Shown piece by piece: positions 55,801 through 63,140 of a stretch of 64,000 bases of DNA (its first letter is position 1; the number at the start of each line of letters is the position of its first letter). The notes under the pieces are model-generated. The model was not told the DNA's origin. It searched no databases and was given only the letters and a program-made list of their open reading frames with translations. The position numbers were made by a program, and so were the translations under genes. Origin of the DNA: Burkholderiales bacterium (GTDB lineage: Bacteria > Pseudomonadota > Gammaproteobacteria > Burkholderiales > Burkholderiaceae_B); contig JAJTEM010000014.1 in the NCBI GenBank assembly GCA_021299735.1, forward strand, positions 218,002 to 282,001, read 5' to 3'.

Positions 55801-56399
55801 ACGACAACGATGGTGCTTACGATGAAAATGCGGTCAGTGAAGACGGTACCTTGGTTGGCTCTACTGAAAGCGATTCAGATGGCGATGGTCTGAGTGATGA
55901 TATTGACACTGACGATGACAACAACGGTGTGTCGGATGAAGACCAGGCCGGTACGGATGTTGACGGTGATGGTTTGGCGGACAATGCGGATACTCAAGAT
56001 TCGCCCTTGCCCTTGCCACTTGGTTTTGACTACAGCCTTGGAGATGACGGTGGCTCTCTGTTGCTAACCAATTTGACAGGTGTGTCTGACGTTAACGGTA
56101 TTGTGGGTGGAAGTCTGGGTGTGGTTGATGGCACAACACCTGTTGCATCGTTGACCGTGTTGGACATGACATTTGGCACCGATGGTGATGCTGATCTTGG
56201 AGACCCCTCAATGCTTCTATTGGGAGATATTCCAATGACTGAAGCGTTGGTGACTGAGCCAAGTCCGATTCCCGATGCTGATGCATCAGGTAATCTTGGC
56301 GGTGGCGATCTAATTGCTTTAGCAAGTGATCCCGCTTCGATTGCGACGATTGCTGAGCCGGTCATTGGTTTCCTTACACCAGATCAGATGAACCCTTGA
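52839..56399 (+). CDS. Thrombospondin-type-3-like, Asp-rich repeat protein with LapA-like N-terminus
   Basis: An 1186-residue protein, start GTG 52839 (CGAGG upstream). Residues 8-70 (VVNRNGEISQYPPGQVLKAG, DIVMNNGSQAIKVAQLG) resemble the N-terminal retention module of LapA-type adhesins; a Gly/Ala-rich hydrophobic stretch follows (GAAAGLGGGGLLAASAGVVG, near 130-150). From residue 165 to 1045 the protein consists of Asp/Asn repeats (DADGDGIKDDLDSDDDNNGV, DTDDDNDGRYDKDVSDDGKT and so on), with a super-repeat of roughly 100-130 residues. Such D-x-D-x-D-G motifs bind calcium. The last 130 residues are a non-repetitive beta-rich domain (LLLTNLTGVSDVNGIVGG). No RTX motif or obvious signal peptide, and no exporter next to it; the exporter at 26749-31485 is the nearest candidate. 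Confidence 0.85.
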   Translation: MIHPSSSSPSVAPAKSLVVNRNGEISQYPPGQVLKAGDIVMNNGSQAIKVAQLGLTGQATVATLAFGDAVEMRVVGNELKMVALSEKIELVQAEATTASDAVVVSEAEAGAAVAGAETTTTSGLFGAAAGLGGGGLLAASAGVVGVGVALAGESDDTAVAAGGRTTPSEADLDGDGVPNDEDTDANGDGLYDPTFSRDGKTLNAARADDFDGDGIKDDEDADDDNNGISDEDQGPIGEVSDENMDGDASPDDLDTDDNNNGVNDQREDPLGRATDNPDGDVLRANDDRDSNNDGVYDNGTTNDADGDGRVDSVDQDDDGDGVLDVADTDRNNNGVADNIESVGPNADGDSLADTFDSDDQNDGVNDEANQTALARGASADTDKDGLADEFDTDDNNDGRYDSDVSSDGKNLNSARTNDKDGDGLLDDVDTDDDNNGISDDEQNLRDDNGALKPNEDRDQLADDVDEDSDNDGLNDSQNAAAITASGDADGDGIANVFDTDDQNDGFYDDDVSDDGLTLRDAKPGDADGDGMPDAEDSDKDNNGIDDNVRGGADDDGDGLTNDRDLDDDNNGIYDNGSIDDADNDGVRDQADTDADNDGIADTDDTDFNNNGVVDGTNEVELGVETAGNTDGDYLQSGDPTKPADAPENAGRDTDNENDGINDRANFLAIKKSSDDVDQDGIANQFDTDDDNDGRYDKDVSDDGKTLRAAREGDADGDGIKDDLDSDDDNNGVSDEDQRATDADGVARPNQDGDLLPDSQDEDIENDGINDDANSALITSDNPATPANEASGDRDGDGIADRFDSDDDNDGKYDDDVSSDGIRLDAGTAGDFDGDGIPDAEDSDFDNNGAPDQDTPDTDFDDDGVEDAVDTDDNNDGVYDNGTLDDADGDGAKDDMDNNDDNDELADRLTRPDGSVVVDTDRNNNGVDNNRESELGETQNNRDGDYLLDADDTDDTNDGIDDERNSLALQRPDSDDDGDGIANRFDTDDDNDGAYDENAVSEDGTLVGSTESDSDGDGLSDDIDTDDDNNGVSDEDQAGTDVDGDGLADNADTQDSPLPLPLGFDYSLGDDGGSLLLTNLTGVSDVNGIVGGSLGVVDGTTPVASLTVLDMTFGTDGDADLGDPSMLLLGDIPMTEALVTEPSPIPDADASGNLGGGDLIALASDPASIATIAEPVIGFLTPDQMNP

Positions 56400-56425
56400 T
56401 TATTCAAAGCCATGCACGTCAAGAG

Positions 56426-56452
56426 AACCCTGGGCTTGTCCCAGGGTTTTTT
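56426..56452 (+). terminator. Intrinsic terminator after the repeat protein
   Basis: AACCCTGGG, loop CTTGT, CCCAGGGTT, then TTTT. It separates the surface-protein gene from the tRNA cluster. Confidence 0.92.
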
Positions 56453-56598
56453 GATTGCTTGGCGGAGTTGTACCCGACCGCAGGCTCGCAGTGATGGCGA
56501 GTCGATGAAGCAGGCGAAAATGTGTTTGCAAACCACCAATTGATTGCATCCAGTTCTTGACGGCGGGGCTGATTCGAATTAAAATTCCGCTTCTTTGT

Positions 56599-56675
<77 letters not shown>

Positions 56676-56753
56676 CCGAATTTAAAGGATGTTCTGTCCT
56701 TGTCCAATTGGGGTATTTAATCCCACTCGTGTGTTCGAGTTACAATGCAAATT

Positions 56754-56830
56754 CTGCCCGTAGCTCAGTTGGATAGAGCATCGGCCTTCTAAGCCGAGGG
56801 TCGGGGGTTCGAACCCCTCCGGGCAGGCCA
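56754..56830 (+). tRNA. tRNA-Arg(TCT)
   Basis: A 77-base cloverleaf: acceptor CTGCCCG/CGGGCAG, anticodon stem TCGGC/GCCGA with loop CTTCTAA (anticodon TCT), T arm GGGGG-TTCGAAC-CCCTC, and encoded CCA end. Confidence 0.97.
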
Positions 56831-56853
56831 AGAATTAAGTACCGGTTTACGGT

Positions 56854-56930
56854 GGCGGTGTTAGCTCAGTTGGTAGAGCAATGGATTGTGATTCCATGGG
56901 TCGTGGGTTCGAGCCCCATACATCGCCCCA
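56854..56930 (+). tRNA. tRNA-His(GTG)
   Basis: Acceptor GCGGTGT/ACATCGC with the extra G at position -1 (56854) pairing the discriminator C, as required for tRNA-His. Anticodon stem ATGGA/TCCAT with loop TTGTGAT (anticodon GTG), T arm GTGGG-TTCGAGC-CCCAT, encoded CCA. It is the last chromosomal gene before the accessory region. Confidence 0.97.
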
Positions 56931-56979
56931 AATAAAATAAGGACTTAGCGCTGTGAGGTGCTAGGTCCATTTTATTTTT
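56931..56979 (+). terminator. Terminator after the tRNA cluster
   Basis: Starts immediately after the tRNA-His CCA. AATAAAAT flanks a stem GGACTTAGC / GCTAGGTCC (one G-T pair) and is matched by ATTTTATTTTT. It should end the three-tRNA transcript. Confidence 0.88.
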
Positions 56980-57065
56980 GGACTAATTGATTTTCTCCTG
57001 AGAGTATTTGCCAAGGCTATTAATTTAGAAATTTGCTCCGGAATCATTAGCCTTGATCAAGCGGC

Positions 57066-57158
57066 TGTGACAAGCTTGTGACAAATTCTGAGACAAAATT
57101 TTTGTCACAAGCGATTTCGGAGTATTGATCTATATTTGGCACCCTTGCATTTGTCACA
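57066..57158. repeat. Phased TGTGACAA / TTGTCACA repeats
   Basis: TGTGACAA at 57066-57073 and 57077-57084, a degenerate TGAGACAA at 57089-57096, and inverted TTGTCACA at 57102-57109 and 57151-57158. The first three are spaced 11-12 bases, about one helical turn. Such arrays are typical binding sites for a regulator, recombination-directionality factor or initiator protein. No integrase is seen in the window. Confidence 0.6.
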
Positions 57159-57242
57159 CATGAAATTGCTTTTTTCTTGGCCGAAGCAGGATTTTTGAAT
57201 CCTCATAAAACTATCTGCTTATGACTGTAAGCGGAAATTCGT

Positions 57243-57365
57243 TTGGCTAGCCTTGTTGGCTCTTGCCCATTATGCGGTCAACCTAACAAAAGATTGGAAG
57301 CTTCCAATCCTATTGTCCATGATTATGAGATTGTGTTTAGCGACGCGACCGAGCGCGACAAGTAG
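57243..57365 (+). pseudogene. Short zinc-ribbon-like remnant frame
   Basis: From TTG 57243 the plus-strand frame reads ASLVGSCPLCGQPNKRLEAS and NPIVHDYEIVFSDATERDK, then TAG. CPLCG looks like half of a zinc ribbon; the frame is closed upstream by a stop at 57228 and has no ribosome site. It may be a fragment of a lost gene or chance. A perfect 16-bp palindrome lies within it. Confidence 0.3.
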
Positions 57366-57488
57366 AGGGCACCAACAAAGCCCATGGGCTTTACTGGCGT
57401 CCGCTTGACCGCTCGGCTATGCCATAGAGTTTTTATTTGCTGAACATACTCCATACTGTCGCTTCTTGGTAATACTGGGATTTGGGGA

Positions 57489-58145
57489 TTAAGCCAAGGA
57501 GCTTCGCGTATACTCGCCCAAAGCAAATATCTTGGATATGGTTCGGCGCTCAATGGAGAGAAAATGGTCGTCCTCGATGCGTCCGTGAGACGCGACCAAT
57601 TCTTGGCGAAATTGGTCGTACTCTTCAAGGTAGAGCGTGCCGCCGCTTACTCCAGCAGACATGCTTTTGGAAAGTTGCCATATATCACCTTGACGGCGCC
57701 ATCTCTCTGTGGTGCTCCAGCGCAATCCTTGTTGGAGGACTTCAACCTCACCCGTATCCAAGATCGACACCGATACTTCTACCGGGTGGAATCTTGTTGA
57801 CTCGGTCAGAATACTATCGGAAGTTTGCACCGCGAACTTCCCTGGATTTATTTCACAGGCGAGGCAGAACCACCGACGTATGTAAGGAAGATGCCCCTCC
57901 TCTCGAACTTCCGTTTCAAAAATGGCGGTGTAGACGTTCGATGTTGCTTCCGAAACCACCTTCTTAGTGCCATAGGGGAGATGATCCCCGAACAGGAGGT
58001 CGCATTGATCAGCAACTGTAGCATCGTTCCATCGAGCAATTGCAGACGGAATGGGAGCGGCTGAGGCTGGAGCTAGGATGAGACTTGACACTGCCCATCG
58101 AATAAAATCACGACGAGATAGTGACTTCTCCAAAACACACTCCAT
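57489..58145 (-). CDS. Tat-signal exported protein of unknown function
   Basis: A 218-residue protein. The N-terminus SLSRRDFIRWAVSSLILAPA is a clear twin-arginine signal (S-R-R-D-F-I, then a hydrophobic core and an A-x-A-type cleavage region near SAAPIPSA). The mature part has mixed alpha/beta character with several Trp residues (FCLACEINPGKFAVQ; TERWRRQGDIWQLSKSMSAG) and one Cys pair. No family is recognised. It stands alone on the minus strand after the tRNA cluster; Tat export implies folding before translocation, perhaps with a cofactor. Confidence 0.65.
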   Translation of the reverse strand: MECVLEKSLSRRDFIRWAVSSLILAPASAAPIPSAIARWNDATVADQCDLLFGDHLPYGTKKVVSEATSNVYTAIFETEVREEGHLPYIRRWFCLACEINPGKFAVQTSDSILTESTRFHPVEVSVSILDTGEVEVLQQGLRWSTTERWRRQGDIWQLSKSMSAGVSGGTLYLEEYDQFRQELVASHGRIEDDHFLSIERRTISKIFALGEYTRSSLA

Positions 58146-58240
58146 AGCGCTATATACGCCAAATTTTGATCAGTTCGATGTCGCTGCAATGAGGTCTATG
58201 TTTGACGTGAGGGACGTTCCGCTCGACGGAACTGTTAGAT

Positions 58241-59182
58241 TCATGCATGAAACTTTCGAGCTACCAAACTTGTGCTAACTAAGTTTATTTCGAAATAATT
58301 CTGTTTAATATAGTCGCAGAAATCGGTTTGTAATGGGAAAAACTCTCCTATTGCTTTGTCAATGCATTCGAATTTGTCATTATCTTCTTTGCTTTGGCAA
58401 AAATCACCAGGCATGTTGAAGCTGAGGGTGTCATTGTGAGGCATATAGTTGTAAGGTGCGTTTCTGATAAGGCATCCCAACTCTATCCACTTATTAAGCC
58501 AATTAAACAAGGTAGCTTTCAAATTGTTATCGTAAATATGGAAGAGTGGCGCTTGTATTACTGGGGTGAAGCAGTCGATGTGCTCCATGAATTTCATTTT
58601 GATATATTTTGGGGCATAACCTAAAAAATCGTGCGTGGCGTCGATGTCTATAAATCTTAGTAATCTATTGATTGCTTCAATATCGCGATCTCGTTGAGTA
58701 GTGATTGGCTTTAATGATTCCCCTAGGCTGAAAAAATGTGGGTAATGTTTGGCGACTTCTTTCTGGTCTATGGATAAATCGTGCACTATGGCACTCCAAA
58801 AAACGATATCGACAGTGAATTTATTGTTGCGATGGCGATCTTCCGATATCGATCTAACGTAGGCTTGCAGTGTGACGTCGCTGTCGGCGGTTGTTGCGAT
58901 GTAGAGTGAAGCTAGGGGAGGATTGAATTCCTCAGCATTCAATATCTCAGCGTCCACAATGCTCTCTGTGATGCTGCTGATAGTGTTCTTACATTGAATG
59001 CCAATAGGCCTTTGAAGGTTATCAGGGCCATAAATATCTACCCCTTGCTGCTTCTGACCTTGCCGACCATGTCTCGTGAGATTGGGGCTTCACCACCTCA
59101 GTTTGAATGAGCTAAGGCAGATATCTTCAAATTCATCCCAGCCTGATGGCTTCGGAAGTCTAGAGTTGGTGATCGTTGGCAT
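58241..59182 (-). pseudogene. PD-(D/E)XK nuclease-like gene interrupted by an in-frame TGA
   Basis: The minus strand from ATG 59182 reads MPTITNSRLPKPSGWDEFED, ICLSSFKLRW, then TGA (59092-59090), and continues in the same frame with SPNLTRHGRQGQKQQ, GVDIYGPDNLQRPIGIQCKN and TISSITESIVDAEILNAEEF to a stop at 58241 (313 codons in all). G-V-D-I-Y-G ... I-G-I-Q-C-K is the D-x(n)-Q-x-K core of Mrr-like restriction-endonuclease folds. The 3' half alone could be translated from ATG 58957 but would lack the catalytic core. The stop may be a real mutation or a base error. The remaining domain (residues 80-313) is helical and unrecognised. It sits beside a HerA/nuclease pair, so it was probably a defence gene. 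Confidence 0.75.
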
Positions 59183-59625
59183 ATCTGTAATTGAAACTAA
59201 AAAAGTCTAACGCAAAGCTAAACAACATTCCCGCCAGAGGCGGGAATGTCTGCTTGAGAGTTTTGTTGGGCCTTGGGCTCTCTTTGCAATTGCGCTTGCC
59301 TAGCCCGAGTCTCCGGACCTTCTTCTGCTCGATCCTCGCCGTGTGGAAGTTTTCTTTGATTCGATGGAATCCAGTAGTGAAGTGGTGAAAAGCCATCATT
59401 ATTAGCCACCTATTAGTTTGCTCACAATTCGATTCCAAATATCCATCCCATAATCGACTACTACCTCAGTTCCGGAGTTCGCCTTCGTCAAGAACGCAGA
59501 TGTTTCATCTACCAGTCAAAAGTTCACTTAAGCTGATTTTCGACCGGATAGGACGATTCGGCTATTTTATTTCAATGACCCTTGAGCGGCGGGAAAAAGC
59601 TGACCCTTCCCATAGGTAATCTATC
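59183..59625. other. Intergenic region with a 10-bp hairpin
   Basis: About 440 bases between the nuclease pseudogene and the HerA gene. CATTCCCGCC-AGA-GGCGGGAATG (59226-59248) is a perfect 10-bp stem with a 3-base loop. Short frames here lack ribosome sites and look accidental. The hairpin may be a minus-strand terminator for HerA, lying 380 bases after its stop, or a mobile repeat element. Confidence 0.5.
59226..59248. repeat. Perfect 10-bp inverted repeat
   Basis: CATTCCCGCC, loop AGA, GGCGGGAATG. Very stable, with TTGTTT following on the minus strand, so it may terminate minus-strand transcription. Confidence 0.6.
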
Positions 59626-61395
59626 TCACTCCTTGAGCCAGGTCTTCTTGAGTTCCTCGAAGTTGAGCTCCTTCCACGCTTCCTTCCAAAGTTGGAAGTA
59701 CGGTATATCAATAGATGAAGGCGATGGATCACAGCGCTGTATCTTGACCAACGACGGCATCACTACAGAATCGCCGATCAACAGAGCCTCGCCTGCGCCC
59801 AATGTCGGCAGCTTGTCGCACAAGTTGCCGAGCGTGTCAGGCAGCAAGCGTGCTACGTAGCTTTGATCACTAGGATTGGTCAGTCGCATCGCCAGGAAGT
59901 TGCTACACTGGGAGAAGATCGTTTCGGAAATCTCTGATGGCCGCTGACTCGACAAGAGCAGGGTAACGCCGTACTTGCGCCCTTCCTTGGCGATGCGCTC
60001 GATCGAAAACTTTGACGCACGAAAGCGTGCAAGTTCGCTGTTTGGCACGTACTTGTGAGCCTCCTCGTACACGAGCAGTAGCGGCGCGTCGGTGTTGATC
60101 TTATTATTCGCCGCAGTCCGCATTACCTTATAGTGGTAGCCGTACTCGAACAAAATCCGCGAAATCAAAGACACCGTGATGCTGAGGACCTCGAAGGGCA
60201 CACCGCTCAAGTCGATGATCGTGACGTTGGACTTTTTATCGCCGTAACCAATTAGGCTCTTCAGAGTTCCTTCAAGCGTGGCCGTGTCCGCGGACGGGCC
60301 GAATAGGAATTGCAGGCGGTCCTGCTCCACCTTGGCCTCAAACCGAGCGAAGAACTTGTCCAGTGACTTGTCGGCGTAGCTGCCTGTGGTGATGCTCTGA
60401 GCCTTCGTCGAATGGAATTCGAGCCGCTTGGAAAAGTACAGATCAAGCCTCTTATCAGCGGAAAGTAGCAGGCCTTGAGTACCGTCGGTCTTGCCCTCGG
60501 ACAGAAGCGCATAGCTGCTGTCGACCACCATGTACCGTGCCTCGTTCTTCGAGTTCACGGTCTCGTTCTTGATGTTGTACAGCGCGTTCAACACCTCATG
60601 GATGTTGAATTTCAGCGGGCTGTCATAGAAGACATTCTTCGCGCCCCGGTTGTGGCGCTTCTTGTTCTCTGTGACTAGTTGGCGGAAGACGGCCGACTGG
60701 TTGTAGTTATCTCGCTCGCCCGTATCCAGCAACACTTCCTCCAACTCCTCGCTGTTGAGCAGCCAGTAGGGTAAGGTCAGCGTGCTTGCGTCGAGGAAAT
60801 TCGCATCGGGGAACGCTGTCCGGTACTCAGAATGAATGTCAAAGATGACGACGTGCGAGTTGTTGAGCGCGTACTGTCCATCTTTCGCGCTCACCGCCGT
60901 TTGGATGATCTTGGCGATCGTATGGGATTTGCCCGCGCCGGTGGAGCCCACCACGGCTAAATGCTTGTTGAAGAATCGATCCCCATCCACCGGCACAATG
61001 ATCTTCTCGTTCGATACCAGGGTGCCGAAGGCGAACTTCCTGGCTGGCTCCACGGACTCCTCGAAGATCTTTTTGATGTCATTATCCGTCGCCGGTGTCA
61101 CGCCTGTTGGTGGGATGGTGAGCGTGTCGCCGCCGCGGATGAACCTACCGTTAGCTATGATTCCCAGCGGGAGCGCTTCGATAATGTGGCGGCGCTCGGC
61201 TTTGTCGTTCACCTCAATGCAGAAGTTCTCGATTATGGCGATCAGTGCACAGTCCTCGCTATCGGTGATTCGCAGGTATGAGCCCACCTTTAGGCTTTTG
61301 TCATTGGCAAAAGCGGCGATGTTTCCTACCGAGATCTTCACCTTGTCCGGGAAGACGGCTATCACTTCGGCCTTAATGTCTTCAGAATCGCTCAT
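59626..61395 (-). CDS. HerA-family hexameric ATPase of a defence operon
   Basis: A 589-residue HerA/FtsK-superfamily ATPase. The N-terminus (residues 5-95) is a HAS-barrel-like beta domain (AEVIAVFPDKVKISVGNIAA). The motor has Walker A VVGSTGAGKSHTIAKII (near 147-163), FDIHSEYRTAFPDANFLD, Walker B LLLVYEEAHKYVP (near 436) and the SSQRPSEISETIFSQCSNFL sensor/arginine region, ending with a typical LPxLGxGEALLIGDSVVMPS. The ribosome site AGGAGGTGAT is unusually strong. Its ATG overlaps the stop of the partner nuclease gene (ATGA), so the two are translated together. HerA hexamers pump or thread DNA; with DUF4297- or Sir2-type partners they form antiphage complexes. Confidence 0.88.
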   Translation of the reverse strand: MSDSEDIKAEVIAVFPDKVKISVGNIAAFANDKSLKVGSYLRITDSEDCALIAIIENFCIEVNDKAERRHIIEALPLGIIANGRFIRGGDTLTIPPTGVTPATDNDIKKIFEESVEPARKFAFGTLVSNEKIIVPVDGDRFFNKHLAVVGSTGAGKSHTIAKIIQTAVSAKDGQYALNNSHVVIFDIHSEYRTAFPDANFLDASTLTLPYWLLNSEELEEVLLDTGERDNYNQSAVFRQLVTENKKRHNRGAKNVFYDSPLKFNIHEVLNALYNIKNETVNSKNEARYMVVDSSYALLSEGKTDGTQGLLLSADKRLDLYFSKRLEFHSTKAQSITTGSYADKSLDKFFARFEAKVEQDRLQFLFGPSADTATLEGTLKSLIGYGDKKSNVTIIDLSGVPFEVLSITVSLISRILFEYGYHYKVMRTAANNKINTDAPLLLVYEEAHKYVPNSELARFRASKFSIERIAKEGRKYGVTLLLSSQRPSEISETIFSQCSNFLAMRLTNPSDQSYVARLLPDTLGNLCDKLPTLGAGEALLIGDSVVMPSLVKIQRCDPSPSSIDIPYFQLWKEAWKELNFEELKKTWLKE

Positions 61396-62639
61396 GCCAG
61401 TATCACCTCCTGAAGCAGATAGGCACTGTTACTCTTAATCGAATGGACCCTGCAGGCTTTTGGCACGAGAGTGCCGTCAAGCGGCGAGTCCTTGTAAAAG
61501 TCGTAGACCTCGATGACCGATCTGGTGCAGGCGGCTATAGTCGGCGCGAGTTGTTGATCACTGGGAACGAACTTAATTGTCCAAAGCTTTTCCTTAGTCG
61601 GATCAGTCGCCAACATGGTGGGCGAGAACTCGGCGCCTTGAAAGGGGTAACCATCGTTGAAGATCACACCCTGCGCCCATAAGCTGGTTTTAAGCTCAAT
61701 TAATTGATCAGCCGTCACGCCTCGCAGCAGCACATAGGGGCAGAACCGGTCCTCCGCGGGCGTTCGCTGTAGTTCTTTGTGCGAGAAAAACTGACCTATT
61801 CGAACTAGCATGCGCGTTGCATGTCCCATCTCGTACTCATTGGTCATGTCAATGACGAAGAACCTCGTCGCCTTGGGCATCTTTGTCCTTCCGAAGTAGA
61901 AGTACTTGCGGCGGATCATCCGAGCGAAGTATTCGCGGCCGAGATGCTCGCGTAGCCATACGTTGAAGACCACATCTTTGCGGTTGATAGCGTTCAAGAA
62001 CTGATCTTTGGTGATTCTTCTCTTGACCTTATCCGCATCGATGGCCAAGCCCTGAATAACGTTGATCGCCAAAGGGTAGAAGAATATCAAGGCGTCATCT
62101 AGGGTGCACTCAGGGAGCTCAGACGCCAGAAGCTTGAATACCTTGGCCTGTTGATCGGCATAGGACAGCGCATTCACATCGATATCCAGCAAGCCACGAA
62201 AGTCAGCAAGCTGCGCATCGGCTATCTTCAGTTCCTCGTGTACCTTGTGGACCTGCTTTTCCTTCGTGTAGGTTAGGAAATTCTCTTTTAGGAATTCGTC
62301 CGTCAGTGGGAGCTTGAGCTTGTACTGACCGCCGCGGTAGTGGCCGTACAGCCTATACCTGAACGCCCGTTCGCTGGGGCACCCTGCGGCATGGAAATGC
62401 CGCAGCATGTGAATGACCGCATCCTTGATCACCGAGTGGTTGTACTCGGTACCTTCGTAGTATTTGCATTGAACGAAGACGCTCTCATCACCATCGTCGA
62501 GATCTATATCTTCTACCCCCTCGACCGTGACGCTCCCGTGCTCGGTCGCCTCTAGCAATCGCAGGATCGTCTGGTCGAACTGGTAGAAGTAGCCTTTGAT
62601 TGTTGCGGTTGCGCTGCGGTCGGTCAAAGTTCGAGGCAT
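61392..62639 (-). CDS. Nuclease-like partner of HerA (DUF4297-type)
   Basis: 415 residues from ATG 62639 (the longer frame upstream looks non-coding). The N-terminus carries the DUF4297-like nuclease pattern: ATIKGYFYQFDQTILRLLEA, then VEDIDLDDGDESVFVQCKYY, with the D/E...V-Q-C-K of PD-(D/E)XK nucleases (near residues 40-60). The following 350 residues are helical and probably form the HerA-binding part. In the known DUF4297-HerA antiphage pair, the nuclease cuts DNA when activated with the ATPase. The stop overlaps the HerA start by 4 bases. I infer this is the same class of system, though the sequence beyond the core may be divergent. Confidence 0.75.
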   Translation of the reverse strand: MPRTLTDRSATATIKGYFYQFDQTILRLLEATEHGSVTVEGVEDIDLDDGDESVFVQCKYYEGTEYNHSVIKDAVIHMLRHFHAAGCPSERAFRYRLYGHYRGGQYKLKLPLTDEFLKENFLTYTKEKQVHKVHEELKIADAQLADFRGLLDIDVNALSYADQQAKVFKLLASELPECTLDDALIFFYPLAINVIQGLAIDADKVKRRITKDQFLNAINRKDVVFNVWLREHLGREYFARMIRRKYFYFGRTKMPKATRFFVIDMTNEYEMGHATRMLVRIGQFFSHKELQRTPAEDRFCPYVLLRGVTADQLIELKTSLWAQGVIFNDGYPFQGAEFSPTMLATDPTKEKLWTIKFVPSDQQLAPTIAACTRSVIEVYDFYKDSPLDGTLVPKACRVHSIKSNSAYLLQEVILA

Positions 62640-63140
62640 AATTGGGCGGTAAACATTTAATCTATAACGAAGATGAATCTGCCAGTTAGATGTCCTACGA
62701 TATGCAAAGCTGACACTATATTTCCCCCAACTGTTCAACACTTTTAAAGATTTAATGAAGGTAACTCAATGTACCTTACATGGCTAGTTCAAATTTGAAT
62801 TTAGCTAAGCCCCCATTGCATGTGGGGGCTTATATTTATGTGAATTTGAGCAGCAGAACGTTTGATCGCTGTGCTTAATAACTAAAAGACTGCTTTCAGT
62901 CTTGACCGGATTGATTCTGTCGGAGTCTTGAGCGGCAACTCCGGCCGAATTATCGACCTTTGCGGATGTATTTGAACCATGGGGCGGAATGCATTAGTCG
63001 TTTGCAATTACTGCCAAATGTTCGTTATCAATTGGGTAACGCTGGTACCTCAGAGACTTTTGATTCTGAATATCCTGGGTACCGACAAACTCGTTCTAGT
63101 TTTGTAAGCTGAGAGCTATTAATTAACTCAAGGAGCGAGC
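62640..63140. other. Intergenic region upstream of the HerA operon
   Basis: About 500 bases with no credible gene. It holds a perfect 9-bp hairpin at 62807-62831 and must contain the promoter of the minus-strand HerA operon and that of the plus-strand unknown gene. The sequence between 62880 and 63060 is mixed and may include degraded mobile DNA, but I cannot name it. Confidence 0.5.
62807..62831. repeat. Perfect 9-bp hairpin between defence gene and unknown gene
   Basis: AAGCCCCCA, loop TTGCATG, TGGGGGCTT. It is terminator-like, with an AT-rich tail on the plus strand. It lies between divergent genes, so it could be a leader structure or the remains of a lost gene's terminator. Confidence 0.6.

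Larger units (their letters stand above)
56980..57488. other. Non-coding stretch at the start of the accessory region
   Basis: About 510 bases with no normal gene. It holds an inverted repeat CAAGGCTA...TAGCCTTG (57012-57055), the phased TGTGACAA array (57066-57158), a short zinc-ribbon-like remnant frame (57243-57365), and two perfect 16-bp palindromes: ATTGGAAGCTTCCAAT (57293-57308) and AAAGCCCATGGGCTTT (57377-57392). This density of small symmetric elements is unusual for the window and fits a boundary of transferred DNA. Confidence 0.55.

Noticed and set aside
52839..56399. CRISPR array or satellite repeat in the Asp-repeat gene
   Set aside because: Repeats are in frame, vary at third positions and encode conserved D-x-D-x-D-G motifs, so they are protein repeats. 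No CRISPR array was seen anywhere in the window.
57323..57628. Minus-strand 101-residue frame after the tRNA cluster
   Set aside because: It overlaps the 3' end of the better supported Tat-signal gene in another frame and crosses a 16-bp palindrome.
59160..59438. Minus-strand 92-residue frame over the hairpin at 59226
   Set aside because: It reads through the inverted repeat, has no ribosome site and overlaps the nuclease pseudogene start.
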